A stretch of DNA of 20,310 nucleotides from Euryarchaeota archaeon UBA52 (GTDB lineage: Archaea > Thermoplasmatota > Poseidoniia > Poseidoniales > Thalassarchaeaceae): the NCBI GenBank assembly GCA_002505455.1, contig DAVB01000046.1:1-20310 (forward strand), written 5' to 3'. Below, piece by piece: positions 7,533 to 15,646 of this stretch. A model generated the notes under the pieces. That model was not told the DNA's origin and ran no database searches. It worked only from the letters and a program-made list of their open reading frames with translations. The first letter of the stretch is position 1. Each line of letters starts with the position of its first letter. Both the position numbers and the translations under genes were made by a program.

Positions 7533-8534
7533 ATGGCGTCAAAGAAGACCACACAGAAAATCGAGGACGAAGAGATAGTAATCGATGCTGAAGAGGAAGA
7601 ACCCGGCATCGAAGATTTACCAGGTGTCGGACCAGCAACTGCAGAGAAACTCAGAGAAGCAGGATTCGATGAACTCATGACTATTGCAGTCATGAGCCCG
7701 AAAGAACTTGGCGATCAAGCAGAGTTAGGCGAAGCAGTTGCATCCAAAATAATTGCAGGTGCTAAGAAGATGGCAAATGTCGGTGGTTTCGTAAGTGGCG
7801 TCTCTCTTCTCGAACGCCGCTCGGAAGTCCAGAAGCTGGTATCAGGGGCAGCTGCTCTCGACGAACTCCTCGGAGGAGGCTTCGAAACCCAGGCAATTGT
7901 CGAGGTTTTCGGAGAGTTTGGTAGCGGAAAGACGCAGATAGGACATCAACTGGCAGTAAATACGATTCTTCCAATTGCCCAGGGCGGATTTGATGGGGAA
8001 GTATTCTACATAGACACAGAAGATACATTCAGGCCCGAAAGGATCGCTCAAATGGCCGAAGGTGCTGGACTCGACCCTAGTGTTGTGTTAGACAGAATAC
8101 ACGTCGCAAGAGCATACAATTCCGCCCACCAGATGCTGCTCGTGGACGAGATCAAGAGAATGTCCAAAACTATGGATGTAAAGATGGTCATAGTCGACTC
8201 ACTGACCAGCCACTTCCGAGCCGAATATGTGGGGAGGGGCATGCTTGCAGACAGACAACAGAAGCTGAACAAGCATCTCAAGGAGCTAAAGCAGCTTTCC
8301 GATGTGAATAACGCACTAGTATTGGTCACAAACCAGGTAATGTCCAATCCAGGAGCAATGTGGGGGGATCCGACCAAAGCCATCGGCGGACATATTGTAG
8401 GCCATGCAAGCACATTCAGACTTTATCTGCGTAAATCAAAGGGCGGTAGGAGAATAGCCAGACTAATTGACAGCCCAAACCTTCCAGAAGGTGAGGCCGT
8501 ATTCACAGTTACAGCGGAAGGAATCAGGGAGTAA
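7533..8534 (+). CDS. radA: DNA repair and recombination protein RadA
   Basis: RadA is the archaeal RecA/Rad51 recombinase that forms an ATP-dependent filament on single-stranded DNA and exchanges strands during repair. The 333 residues show the complete family order. First comes an acidic N-terminus with a helix-hairpin-helix domain (IEDLPGVGPATAEKL, 26-40), then the linker polymerisation motif FVSG (86-89). Walker A GEFGSGKT is at 127-134, the DTEDTFRPER block at 161-170, Walker B MVIVDS at 218-223, the L2 region NQVMSNPGAMWGDP (267-280), and ATP-cap residues near the end. The length is normal and there is no intein. An Ala-to-Gly change in the FxxA motif is shared, as far as I recall, by haloarchaeal RadA. 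ATG 7533 is the first in-frame Met and fits the family. The gene sits downstream of the initiator tRNA and converges with the M3 peptidase gene with a 3-bp gap. Confidence 0.97.
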   Translation: MASKKTTQKIEDEEIVIDAEEEEPGIEDLPGVGPATAEKLREAGFDELMTIAVMSPKELGDQAELGEAVASKIIAGAKKMANVGGFVSGVSLLERRSEVQKLVSGAAALDELLGGGFETQAIVEVFGEFGSGKTQIGHQLAVNTILPIAQGGFDGEVFYIDTEDTFRPERIAQMAEGAGLDPSVVLDRIHVARAYNSAHQMLLVDEIKRMSKTMDVKMVIVDSLTSHFRAEYVGRGMLADRQQKLNKHLKELKQLSDVNNALVLVTNQVMSNPGAMWGDPTKAIGGHIVGHASTFRLYLRKSKGGRRIARLIDSPNLPEGEAVFTVTAEGIRE

Positions 8535-8537
8535 TAG

Positions 8538-10247
8538 CTAAACAGAAAGCTCTGATAGCGATTTTTTTACCAAACCAACTAGATTTCCAATATGTTCCTT
8601 CTCGAAACTCAATCGGATATCAGCTGATTGGAAAAGGCGAGGAAGAGTACGCGTATTGCCAAGTTTCATCGCATTCGCATAATCATTCAGAGCCTTTTCC
8701 GGATCTTTAAGCTGAGTCATCCATATTTGCAATGCCCCGAGCTGGGCTATTCCGTACTCGATGTAGTAGAAAGGCGCTCCAAATAAATGACCTTGGGTCT
8801 GCCAAAAGAGGGCCTCATCTTCTTCAAAGCCGCTCCAGTTTGTTTTGGGCCCGTATTTTTCCCGAAGATCGAGCCATGCCTTCGAGCGCTCCTCGCGCGT
8901 ATGACTTGGGTGCGAGTACATCCAGTGTTGGAAGGCATCTATCCTGCATATCCAAGCGAGAAGGCCGATTATGGCTTCAAGATGCATCTTTCTCGCACGA
9001 TCCGTGGTCTCTTTCGAGTCATAGAATTCATCCCAGTAGGGTTGAGTAAGAAGTTCCATTGACATCGATGCAACTTCCGCAAATTCAATCGGATAATTAC
9101 GATCTTGTATGAGGTCATGATGACTACAGTACATTGTATGAAATGCATGTCCAGCTTCATGAATCATGGTTTCTACATCCGCCTGTTGCCCTGATGCATT
9201 CATGAAAATGAAAGGGAGCCCGGTTTTTTCCAAGTTATATTGGTATCCCCCGGGAGCCTTCCCCTTCCTGCTGTCAAGGTCCAGAACATTACCCTCGATA
9301 AGCCGATCAAACATCCCACCCAATTCAGGAGATAGCAAATGGAAGATTTTCGAAGTGATTGACACCAAATCACCCACTTCTTCGAAAGGCTGTAGCGGAG
9401 GTCTTCCAAAAATATCCGGAGAATCTCCTGACTTCTCATTCACGTCCCACGGCATCAATTCATCGTATCCGAAACCATTTCGACGCTCTTCATTTATGCT
9501 ATGAATCAAAGGTATGCAGTGAATTGCCACAGCCTCGTGAAACGCAAGACAATCGTTGGGAGTGTAATCGAATCTCTCCATGGAACGGAATGCATAATCC
9601 ACATAGTTTTCGAAGCCTGAATTGGTTGCTATGGTGTGTCTTATGCGAACTAAGTCATCCATGATTTCAGAAATTCTTTCTGAATCCACCATTCTTCTCT
9701 CTCTGACTTTAGTCCATGCCAAGCGCCGTATATTTCGGTCATTGGACTCCAAGAATTTCCTCATCTGGGGCATCGTACGCTCTATGCCGTCGAATTCCAC
9801 AGTCATCGCGCCAGTAATCTTCTGATATTCCGTAGATAACCTCGTACATTCCACGGATAGTGGTATATTCTCCTCCCTGAATATTTCAATCGAGTTATGC
9901 ATGCTCCTTAGAATTAGATCATAACGTTCAGGAAGGCTCTCCAGGAAGTCAAGACTCGCTATTTTCAGATCGATCTTATTGGAGACTTCCGACATTTTCG
10001 GGCGTACATTTTCCACGAATGACATGAAAGCAGATTGCTTGTTTTCGTTTTCAGTATCGCAAGTCATACCGATATACAATCTTGCACCGGCTTCCGAGAC
10101 GTGCTCCGCCATATCGGATATATCTTTGAAAAGAGTCTCCAAATCATCTGCATTCTCAACCGTACGCTCTAGAAGATTCGTTGTCACAGGCTCCAGATCA
10201 TTCCACGAGGTGGCATTGAAATCATCTGCAAGGGGAAACATCTCCAT
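8538..10247 (-). CDS. pepF: M3 family oligoendopeptidase (PepF-like)
   Basis: The product is a 569-residue zinc metallopeptidase that cuts short peptides in the cytosol, probably finishing protein breakdown begun by larger proteases. The zinc site is HEAGH at 363-367, with a third ligand Glu391 in IEFAEVASMSMEL, typical of thimet/oligoendopeptidase F enzymes. APGGYQYNL (331-339) and the PFIFMNASG block match the substrate-channel region, and the all-helical N-terminal half is in place. Two starts are possible: ATG 10247, or ATG 10241, which has a GAGG about seven bases before it. That GAGG overlaps the TGA stop of the upstream zinc-ribbon gene, 3 bp away, which suggests translational coupling. 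The 3' end faces radA with a 3-bp gap and contains the T-tract that may stop radA transcription. Confidence 0.93.
   Translation of the reverse strand: MEMFPLADDFNATSWNDLEPVTTNLLERTVENADDLETLFKDISDMAEHVSEAGARLYIGMTCDTENENKQSAFMSFVENVRPKMSEVSNKIDLKIASLDFLESLPERYDLILRSMHNSIEIFREENIPLSVECTRLSTEYQKITGAMTVEFDGIERTMPQMRKFLESNDRNIRRLAWTKVRERRMVDSERISEIMDDLVRIRHTIATNSGFENYVDYAFRSMERFDYTPNDCLAFHEAVAIHCIPLIHSINEERRNGFGYDELMPWDVNEKSGDSPDIFGRPPLQPFEEVGDLVSITSKIFHLLSPELGGMFDRLIEGNVLDLDSRKGKAPGGYQYNLEKTGLPFIFMNASGQQADVETMIHEAGHAFHTMYCSHHDLIQDRNYPIEFAEVASMSMELLTQPYWDEFYDSKETTDRARKMHLEAIIGLLAWICRIDAFQHWMYSHPSHTREERSKAWLDLREKYGPKTNWSGFEEDEALFWQTQGHLFGAPFYYIEYGIAQLGALQIWMTQLKDPEKALNDYANAMKLGNTRTLPRLFQSADIRLSFEKEHIGNLVGLVKKSLSELSV
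8562..8568 (+). terminator. Possible T-tract terminator of radA
   Basis: A run of seven T lies 28 bp after the radA stop on the plus strand, inside the 3' end of the convergent M3 peptidase gene. Archaeal RNA polymerase commonly stops at oligo-T runs without a hairpin. The assignment rests only on base composition and position. Confidence 0.35.
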
Positions 10248-10250
10248 TCC

Positions 10251-10496
10251 TCAATTACGATGGGAGTAGGGTCCAATCGGAAGCGGCCCATCCTCTCTGG
10301 AATACTTTTGACGCTTCCATTTCTTGGCCGCCTCTTGGACCGTCTCTCTTATTTTTTCTAAGTCAGGATGATCAGGATTCTCTTTTTCAATCCAGCAAGC
10401 GGAGCAGTACCGCACTCCAGCGTGATCAACATAGTTACCTGAAGTACAACCGATACTGCATACTGAGCATTTCCCATAGCCAAGGAATCGGGACAT
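10251..10496 (-). CDS. Small zinc-ribbon protein of unknown function
   Basis: This 81-residue protein starts at ATG 10496. Five cysteines lie in its first half: KCSVCSIGC (9-17) and YCSAC (30-34). The CxxC-x17-CxxC arrangement is typical of a small zinc-ribbon or treble-clef knuckle, here with an extra Cys at 17. The second half is charged and probably helical (EKIRETVQEAAKKWKRQ), ending in a Pro/Gly-rich tail. I do not recognise a named family. It is likely a real gene: it fills the space between cgi121 (40 bp upstream) and the M3 peptidase gene (3 bp downstream), on the same strand, and its stop overlaps the probable ribosome site of the peptidase gene. Roles such as nucleic-acid or protein binding are conceivable but not shown. 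The codon pattern looks like that of its neighbours. Confidence 0.7.
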   Translation of the reverse strand: MSRFLGYGKCSVCSIGCTSGNYVDHAGVRYCSACWIEKENPDHPDLEKIRETVQEAAKKWKRQKYSREDGPLPIGPYSHRN

Positions 10497-10536
10497 CGTA
10501 CATCCCAGAACAGGGTTACCTATCAGATTGACTGAT

Positions 10537-11163
10537 TCAGTTGATGATTGAATTGGAAAGATGTACTATGAATGCCTCTTCAAGAGACACAAAACGACCC
10601 TCATCAACAGAACCTTTGATCTTTCTCAGGCCACTAAGTGTTGGAATCGGTCGTTCAGGAATCAATACCCCTCCTAAATGTCCGATTAATAATTCAGCCT
10701 CATCGCTGAGATCATTGTAGTATTCCCGCGAGATGTTCATTTCATGTAGTGGTGAACCATTCGATTCTTCAGGCAGGTAGAACAGCCAAGCACGTGAATC
10801 CCCTTCACCTAAACCTGAACGCTTGATCCCTTCAGTAATTTGTCTTGTTCCGCCAACAATTCTCATGAATTCCGTTTCAGGGCTCCGAGCCACACTTTTT
10901 CCACGGGACTCTAGTCTCCTAAGTGTTGTCCATGCCGACCAAGCATGGTTTTCACTGGCAACTACTCCATCCCCTATCAAACCCCATCTTTCACTGCCCC
11001 TCCATTCATGCAGCGATTCAAGAAGATCACGGATTATAACGGGCTCAGGGAAGCGGATTCCCCATATTGGAAACCATGGAACCATGACACTCATGATAGA
11101 TCCAGAACGCCACTCAAAATCAAGCCTTGCCACCCATTCGTTTAATTTTTGAAGCCGCCTCAT
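10537..11163 (-). CDS. cgi121: KEOPS complex subunit Cgi121-like
   Basis: The 208-residue product carries the Cgi121/TPRKB core. A helix with NHAWSAWTTLRR (72-83) precedes the diagnostic FMRIVGGTRQITEGIKRSG (99-117), which matches the LLYLAGTRQI.EAI.R.G block of the family. A strand AWLFYL (125-130) follows. Cgi121 binds Bud32 and delivers tRNA to the KEOPS complex, which adds threonylcarbamoyl to A37 of ANN-decoding tRNAs (t6A). Kae1 and Bud32 are not in this window. The gene overlaps the 3' end of hel308 by 44 bp if ATG 11163 is used, or by 14 bp from GTG 11133. I recall the same hel308-cgi121 pairing from haloarchaeal genomes, which supports the call. The tail after residue 135 is longer and less conserved than in short homologues. 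Confidence 0.8.
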   Translation of the reverse strand: MRRLQKLNEWVARLDFEWRSGSIMSVMVPWFPIWGIRFPEPVIIRDLLESLHEWRGSERWGLIGDGVVASENHAWSAWTTLRRLESRGKSVARSPETEFMRIVGGTRQITEGIKRSGLGEGDSRAWLFYLPEESNGSPLHEMNISREYYNDLSDEAELLIGHLGGVLIPERPIPTLSGLRKIKGSVDEGRFVSLEEAFIVHLSNSIIN

Positions 11164-13672
11164 TCCTGATATTGATTGCTAATTTCACACTCCAACCCTG
11201 AAGTGTAGATAGCTTGTTGATATCCGAATCAGTCATCGATGCAACATCGCTAACCGACTCTAGTGACAACTTCTCAATCATGTCCCTGGCTCTCGACCTA
11301 CCAACTCCACGAATCGAAACCAGTTGAATAATGTCAGATTTACACCCATGTCTAATTCTAATTCGAATCTCCCCAAGAAGTTCAGTCAACGAATCAGCAA
11401 TCGAACCACTGCTCACAATATTCTCAGAAGATTCTGCAAGAATCCTGATCGAAGATCTCAGTAACCACTCCACACTGTCTACTCGAGATCTAATGTCTCC
11501 CGGTTGAACCCCCCATGAGGACTCCAGTTCACTCATCGATCGTTCCTCAATCCAATCCAATAGCATTGAAGTGGATTTAACTCGTTCAAGCTCTTCTGTA
11601 ACATCAAGTGCAACGAGCCTCTCTCGCTCATGAATGCTGGACCGAATTTCTACGTCCTCAAGTTCACTTCGCTTTACCCATAGTTTCTGAAAATCAGGTG
11701 TAGAAATAGCCAGATGGATGAGTGAGAACGGAGTAATCTGCCCTACATCATCGACACCTGAGAGAATGGCCCCGGCTCTGGAAAGGCCATCAGATAATAT
11801 CCGGCCTGAAATCGGATTAAGGTACAGTCTTGCCACTGTTCTTCCGAGTCCTGTTGCCCGATACGTCATCGACAGGGATTCAGGTGACTCCAACACCACC
11901 CTTTCAACATCACTTGCACGACTGAAACCGAAGACAGCAGGCCCCTTTCTGGGACTTATCACACGTCTTTCCAGCGTTTTTCGCTGAATATTTTCAATTC
12001 TCACCAGCCCACCTGCAACCCTTGCCCAATCCGGCAGATCATCTCCCCAGTCTTCTTCTGCGTCCCCTGAAAATTTAATCTCAGCGATCCTTTCAGCGAC
12101 TTTCTCATCTTCGCCAGTTCTCTCAATCATGCCGTTGTCTGCCAACCATACGATTGATCGGTCGATCCTCGATTCCATTTCCTCTTTATCCAGAGAAAAT
12201 GCAAGAAACGTTTGAGCTAGGAATGAGCTCAGCGCGAATCTGTCATTCAAGCCTCCCGTCGCTATCAATGCCAATAGGTGGGTCAATAGGGCCGGATCCT
12301 CCTCAGCCATGGACGAATTCGGATTTGCAAGCTTGGAGGTTATCGGCTCAATTCCTCCAAGTAAATACCGATCTACGATAAACTGCTCTTCATTCGAATT
12401 CTTGGCCAATATCATGCCTTCACCATGAGGGTCATAACCGGGTCTACCAGCTCTCCCTAGCATTTGACGGACCTCGATTGCCCTGATTGGCATTGATCCC
12501 CCTGCAGCGGAATTCCATCTCCTATGGTCCCTTATTACGACCCTTCTTGAAGGTAGATTGACTCCTTGCGCCAGAGTTGGAGTAGCCACGAGTGCCGCCA
12601 GATTACCCATTCTGAATGAATCTTCAATGATTCTCCTCTGCCGGGAGGAAAGTCCAGCGTGATGAAATCCAACTCCTCTTGAAACGGATTCAGCCAATGT
12701 CTTGCTCATGGTAGTCCCCTCGCTAGCAGCAGCAATCAACTTCGAAATACCCTCCCAATTTTCTATTTGAGATCGTATATCTTCATTTCCTTCCCTTTCT
12801 GATATACGCCTGATATGCTTAGACAATTCTCGAGCTTCCTTTTGCGACGAAGCCCTTGAATTTACGAATATGAGAGTCTGTCCACCAGTCTCCATGGCAT
12901 CGAGTACCAAGGCTCTGAGATTCTGATTGGGGTTGCCTACTATTTCTCTCGGCGAGGGGAGATCTCTCTCAATCATCCCGTCTATTCTGTGAATCTTCAA
13001 ATCCAGCCCATTCACAGTACCTGATTGAAGCTCCACAGGACGCCATTCAGATGTCACCAGGTCAGCTTTGAGCCAATTCGACACTGAATCCGAGTTTCCA
13101 ACAGTAGCAGACAAGGCTATGATTTGACATCCGGGCCTCTCATGTCTTATCCTCGCAATTATGATCTCTAGAGTGGGGCCTCTGCCGGGGTCATCAAGAA
13201 GATGAAACTCATCAATCACGATTGCTTCGACATTATCCAGAAAATTTGGACGAGTTCGGATTAGGGAATCAAGACGCTCACTAGTACAGACAAGGACATC
13301 CCAGTCATGCAGGGAGCCCATTTCCTCCCCCCTATCTCCAAGAGCAAGACTCGCCTTTAGGCCAACACCTTCGCATAGCCCACGTATCTCTTCGTGCTTT
13401 TCGCTAGCCAATGCCTTGAGAGGGACCACGTAGATGCCCCTCCCTCCACCACTCGAGATTACCTTCTGGAGCATGCATATGTGCGCAACTAGGGATTTCC
13501 CACTTGCCGTGGGTATTGATAACATCAGGTTCTTGCCTGTTAGACCTTGCCTGAGGGCCTCTTCTTGAGGCGGATAAAGAGAATCTATTCCGAGTATATT
13601 CTCGACCGCATCAGCCAGTCTGCGATTAATGCCGAGAGTGCGAACTCTGGCCTGCGAACCAGCCTCCATCAT
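11120..13672 (-). CDS. hel308: Ski2-like DNA helicase Hel308
   Basis: Hel308 is an archaeal superfamily 2 helicase that unwinds lagging strands at stalled replication forks (3'-5'). The 850 residues show YPPQ (33-36, Q motif), Walker A PTASGKS (54-60), VPLKALASEK (83-92), DEFH (154-157, motif II), SAT (188-190), FHHAG (336-340), ATPTLAQGVNLP (363-374) and motif VI QMLGRAGRPGYD (403-414). A winged-helix and ratchet domain follow, and the C-terminus has a helix-hairpin-helix (SIRGVGRSRA). The protein is longer than the roughly 700-residue family norm because of about 80 extra residues (near 520-603) between the winged-helix part and YRATGLG. Start ATG 13672 is followed at once by a second ATG. 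The gene overlaps cgi121 downstream; a 59-bp spacer separates it from the hotdog gene. Co-location with radA fits fork repair. Confidence 0.93.
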   Translation of the reverse strand: MMEAGSQARVRTLGINRRLADAVENILGIDSLYPPQEEALRQGLTGKNLMLSIPTASGKSLVAHICMLQKVISSGGGRGIYVVPLKALASEKHEEIRGLCEGVGLKASLALGDRGEEMGSLHDWDVLVCTSERLDSLIRTRPNFLDNVEAIVIDEFHLLDDPGRGPTLEIIIARIRHERPGCQIIALSATVGNSDSVSNWLKADLVTSEWRPVELQSGTVNGLDLKIHRIDGMIERDLPSPREIVGNPNQNLRALVLDAMETGGQTLIFVNSRASSQKEARELSKHIRRISEREGNEDIRSQIENWEGISKLIAAASEGTTMSKTLAESVSRGVGFHHAGLSSRQRRIIEDSFRMGNLAALVATPTLAQGVNLPSRRVVIRDHRRWNSAAGGSMPIRAIEVRQMLGRAGRPGYDPHGEGMILAKNSNEEQFIVDRYLLGGIEPITSKLANPNSSMAEEDPALLTHLLALIATGGLNDRFALSSFLAQTFLAFSLDKEEMESRIDRSIVWLADNGMIERTGEDEKVAERIAEIKFSGDAEEDWGDDLPDWARVAGGLVRIENIQRKTLERRVISPRKGPAVFGFSRASDVERVVLESPESLSMTYRATGLGRTVARLYLNPISGRILSDGLSRAGAILSGVDDVGQITPFSLIHLAISTPDFQKLWVKRSELEDVEIRSSIHERERLVALDVTEELERVKSTSMLLDWIEERSMSELESSWGVQPGDIRSRVDSVEWLLRSSIRILAESSENIVSSGSIADSLTELLGEIRIRIRHGCKSDIIQLVSIRGVGRSRARDMIEKLSLESVSDVASMTDSDINKLSTLQGWSVKLAINIRNEAASKIKRMGGKA

Positions 13673-13731
13673 GGCCTTGCTTCAAGTCAGGGCGCTAAAG
13701 GATGCCGAATGTAAGAGGCATTCGTTTTCAA

Positions 13732-14214
13732 TCAAGACCATCTGTGAAATGCCGGATGACCTTCTTTAACTGCAACGAAAAGTCCCTTTCCTTCTGCACA
13801 TAGGATTCCATCTGCCTCGAGAGTCATCTCAATTTTTACCCGATCATCCCACTTCGATTCATCCACCGCTTTCGCCCTGATAACCAACTTTGAGTTGGAA
13901 GGAGTCGGCCTCTTCAGATTCACGGTGTAACTAGCAGTTACTGTGCAAGGGGGCTCATCCAAACCATCCCTGTCCATGATTGCGATAGCAGCGGCCCAAT
14001 TACCGTGACAATCAAGCAGAGTTCCTATTATGCCACCATTCACCATGCCTGGAAATGCTTGATGCTCGGGCAGGGTTTCAAATTCCATCACGAGACCATT
14101 TTCTGAACGAAAAGATCGAATTCTTAGGCCATTTGGATTGGCAGGACCACAACCAAAGCAGATGCTACTACTAGCATATTTTTCTTGAACCGACATATCG
14201 CCTACATCACTCAT
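13732..14214 (-). CDS. Hotdog-fold thioesterase (PaaI/4HBT type)
   Basis: This is a 160-residue single-domain hotdog protein. The N-terminus carries CFGCGPANPNGLRI (19-32), the Cys-containing lead-in seen in many PaaI-like thioesterases. MVNGGIIGTLLDCHGNWAA (57-75) is the catalytic helix, with Asp68 in the usual acid position. The strand PPCTVTASYTVNLKRPT (87-103) is the central hotdog strand. Such enzymes hydrolyse acyl-CoA thioesters in the cytosol, usually as tetramers; the acyl group is unknown. ATG 14214 is the start, with another Met at residue 7. It is the first gene of the minus-strand cluster leading to hel308 (59-bp gap) and diverges from the AstE-like gene across 54 bp, so its promoter must lie in that short spacer. 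Confidence 0.85.
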   Translation of the reverse strand: MSDVGDMSVQEKYASSSICFGCGPANPNGLRIRSFRSENGLVMEFETLPEHQAFPGMVNGGIIGTLLDCHGNWAAAIAIMDRDGLDEPPCTVTASYTVNLKRPTPSNSKLVIRAKAVDESKWDDRVKIEMTLEADGILCAEGKGLFVAVKEGHPAFHRWS

Positions 14215-14268
14215 ATTTGATGTCTAGAGGAATACGAATTCAATCATTGCGGAACTAATCCACTCTCA

Positions 14269-15636
14269 GTGCCACTTATCTCGGACCCCCTCCTCCCATG
14301 GGCGTTGAGTGACGATTCTGGAACTAAGGATTCCAAAAAAGGAGTCAAACGCGCCTCATCCAAGAGGCGCAGATCACCGCTGAAGGTGGTAAACCAGATA
14401 CCAAAGAGGAGACGAAGGGAGATTGAAGACGCAAGTGAAGAAAAGTCTTCGAGCCCCGAGGCATGGTCACGAAAATCCGGGCAGAAAAATCACAAGATTG
14501 AACGCAGAACGACTAAACCGGGCGTAGTCCGCACCATACCATTCGATCTGATTGATACTGAAATCGGAGAATCTTGGTCGATACCCATAACCGTTGTTCA
14601 CGGAACTAGGCCGGGCCCGACGGTAACCCTTCTTGGGGCCGTGCATGGGAATGAATTGGTGGGACCACAAGCACTCACCTTCCTTCAATCGAGCCAGATA
14701 CTCGGGGAAGGTAAGGCGATTGACGCTGAAGTAATGGCAGGAACACTCAGGATAGTGCCGATCGTCAATCTTCCAGGTTACAGGAGGAGAACACGATATA
14801 TTCCGGATGGGAGGGATTTGAATCGATTCTTTCCCGGTAGAGATGGAGGAAATACCACGCAAAGAATAGCTTTGAGATTATGGGAACATATTGCCAAGAC
14901 TAGCGACTTCATAATCGATTTACATTCAGCAGCAAGCGGCAGGACGAACTTGCCCCATATACGAGCGAATCTCGCCCACCCCCCAAGTAGCATGCTTGCA
15001 AGAGCCTTCGGAACTGAAGTGCTTCTTGATGGTCTTGGGCCAAGAGGTTCTCTGAGAAGAGTCTCAAATGAGCACGACCTTGGGTGCATAACATTCGAAG
15101 GAGGCGGTGCAGATTCACTAGATTCAGATGCCGTACAGGTCGCAACGTATGGCATACTGAACGTCCTACGTTATCTGCGCATGATCCCTGGATATCCGAG
15201 TAGTCCAAGATTCAGACTCTTGGCATCTGGCTCAATATGGATACGATCAGATCATGGAGGACTCCTTGATGTGCTCGCTCCTGTAGGGTCTGTAATAGAA
15301 GCAGACGAAGTCGTTGCTACGGTAACTGACCCAGAGCATGCTAGGGAATCTGTAGAGATCCGTTCCCCGGGAAGAGGCCTGCTGATCGGAATGGCCACTC
15401 ACCCATTCGTTACATCCGGAACCCCCATCGGGCATCTTCTGCCGCTGAAGAGAGGACTATCAACGATAAAAAGTAGATTAGACGAAGACGATGTCCTAAT
15501 GCTTAGTGGAGTGCTCGAAGATCCAATCTGGCGAGAAGAAGATACGGAAGACATAGATCTCGAGTCATTGGATGAACCTTCCCCGGATGGGTGGACGAGT
15601 GTTGATGATCCGATGCTCGAAGAGGAAGATGATTGA
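14269..15636 (+). CDS. AstE/AspA (M14) family zinc deacylase with basic N-terminal extension
   Basis: The 455-residue protein belongs to the succinylglutamate desuccinylase/aspartoacylase branch of M14. Zinc ligands are His126 and Glu129 in GAVHGNE and His219 in IIDLHSAASG. DLNRFFPG (183-190) is the substrate-binding block, and Glu277 in CITFEGGG is the probable general base. A biotinyl-lipoyl-like C-terminal domain (about 310-420, with IRSPGRGLL) follows. Such enzymes remove acyl groups from amino acids or small amides; the substrate cannot be told. The first 85 residues are not part of the family fold: they are rich in Lys, Arg and Ser (KRASSKRRR, PKRRRRE), while the last 45 are acidic. The frame opens with GTG 14269 and has no ATG until inside the catalytic domain; an internal GTG at 14386 would shorten the extension. 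It converges with the protease gene, 10 bp apart. Confidence 0.82.
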   Translation: MPLISDPLLPWALSDDSGTKDSKKGVKRASSKRRRSPLKVVNQIPKRRRREIEDASEEKSSSPEAWSRKSGQKNHKIERRTTKPGVVRTIPFDLIDTEIGESWSIPITVVHGTRPGPTVTLLGAVHGNELVGPQALTFLQSSQILGEGKAIDAEVMAGTLRIVPIVNLPGYRRRTRYIPDGRDLNRFFPGRDGGNTTQRIALRLWEHIAKTSDFIIDLHSAASGRTNLPHIRANLAHPPSSMLARAFGTEVLLDGLGPRGSLRRVSNEHDLGCITFEGGGADSLDSDAVQVATYGILNVLRYLRMIPGYPSSPRFRLLASGSIWIRSDHGGLLDVLAPVGSVIEADEVVATVTDPEHARESVEIRSPGRGLLIGMATHPFVTSGTPIGHLLPLKRGLSTIKSRLDEDDVLMLSGVLEDPIWREEDTEDIDLESLDEPSPDGWTSVDDPMLEEEDD

Positions 15637-15646
15637 AACATTAGAT

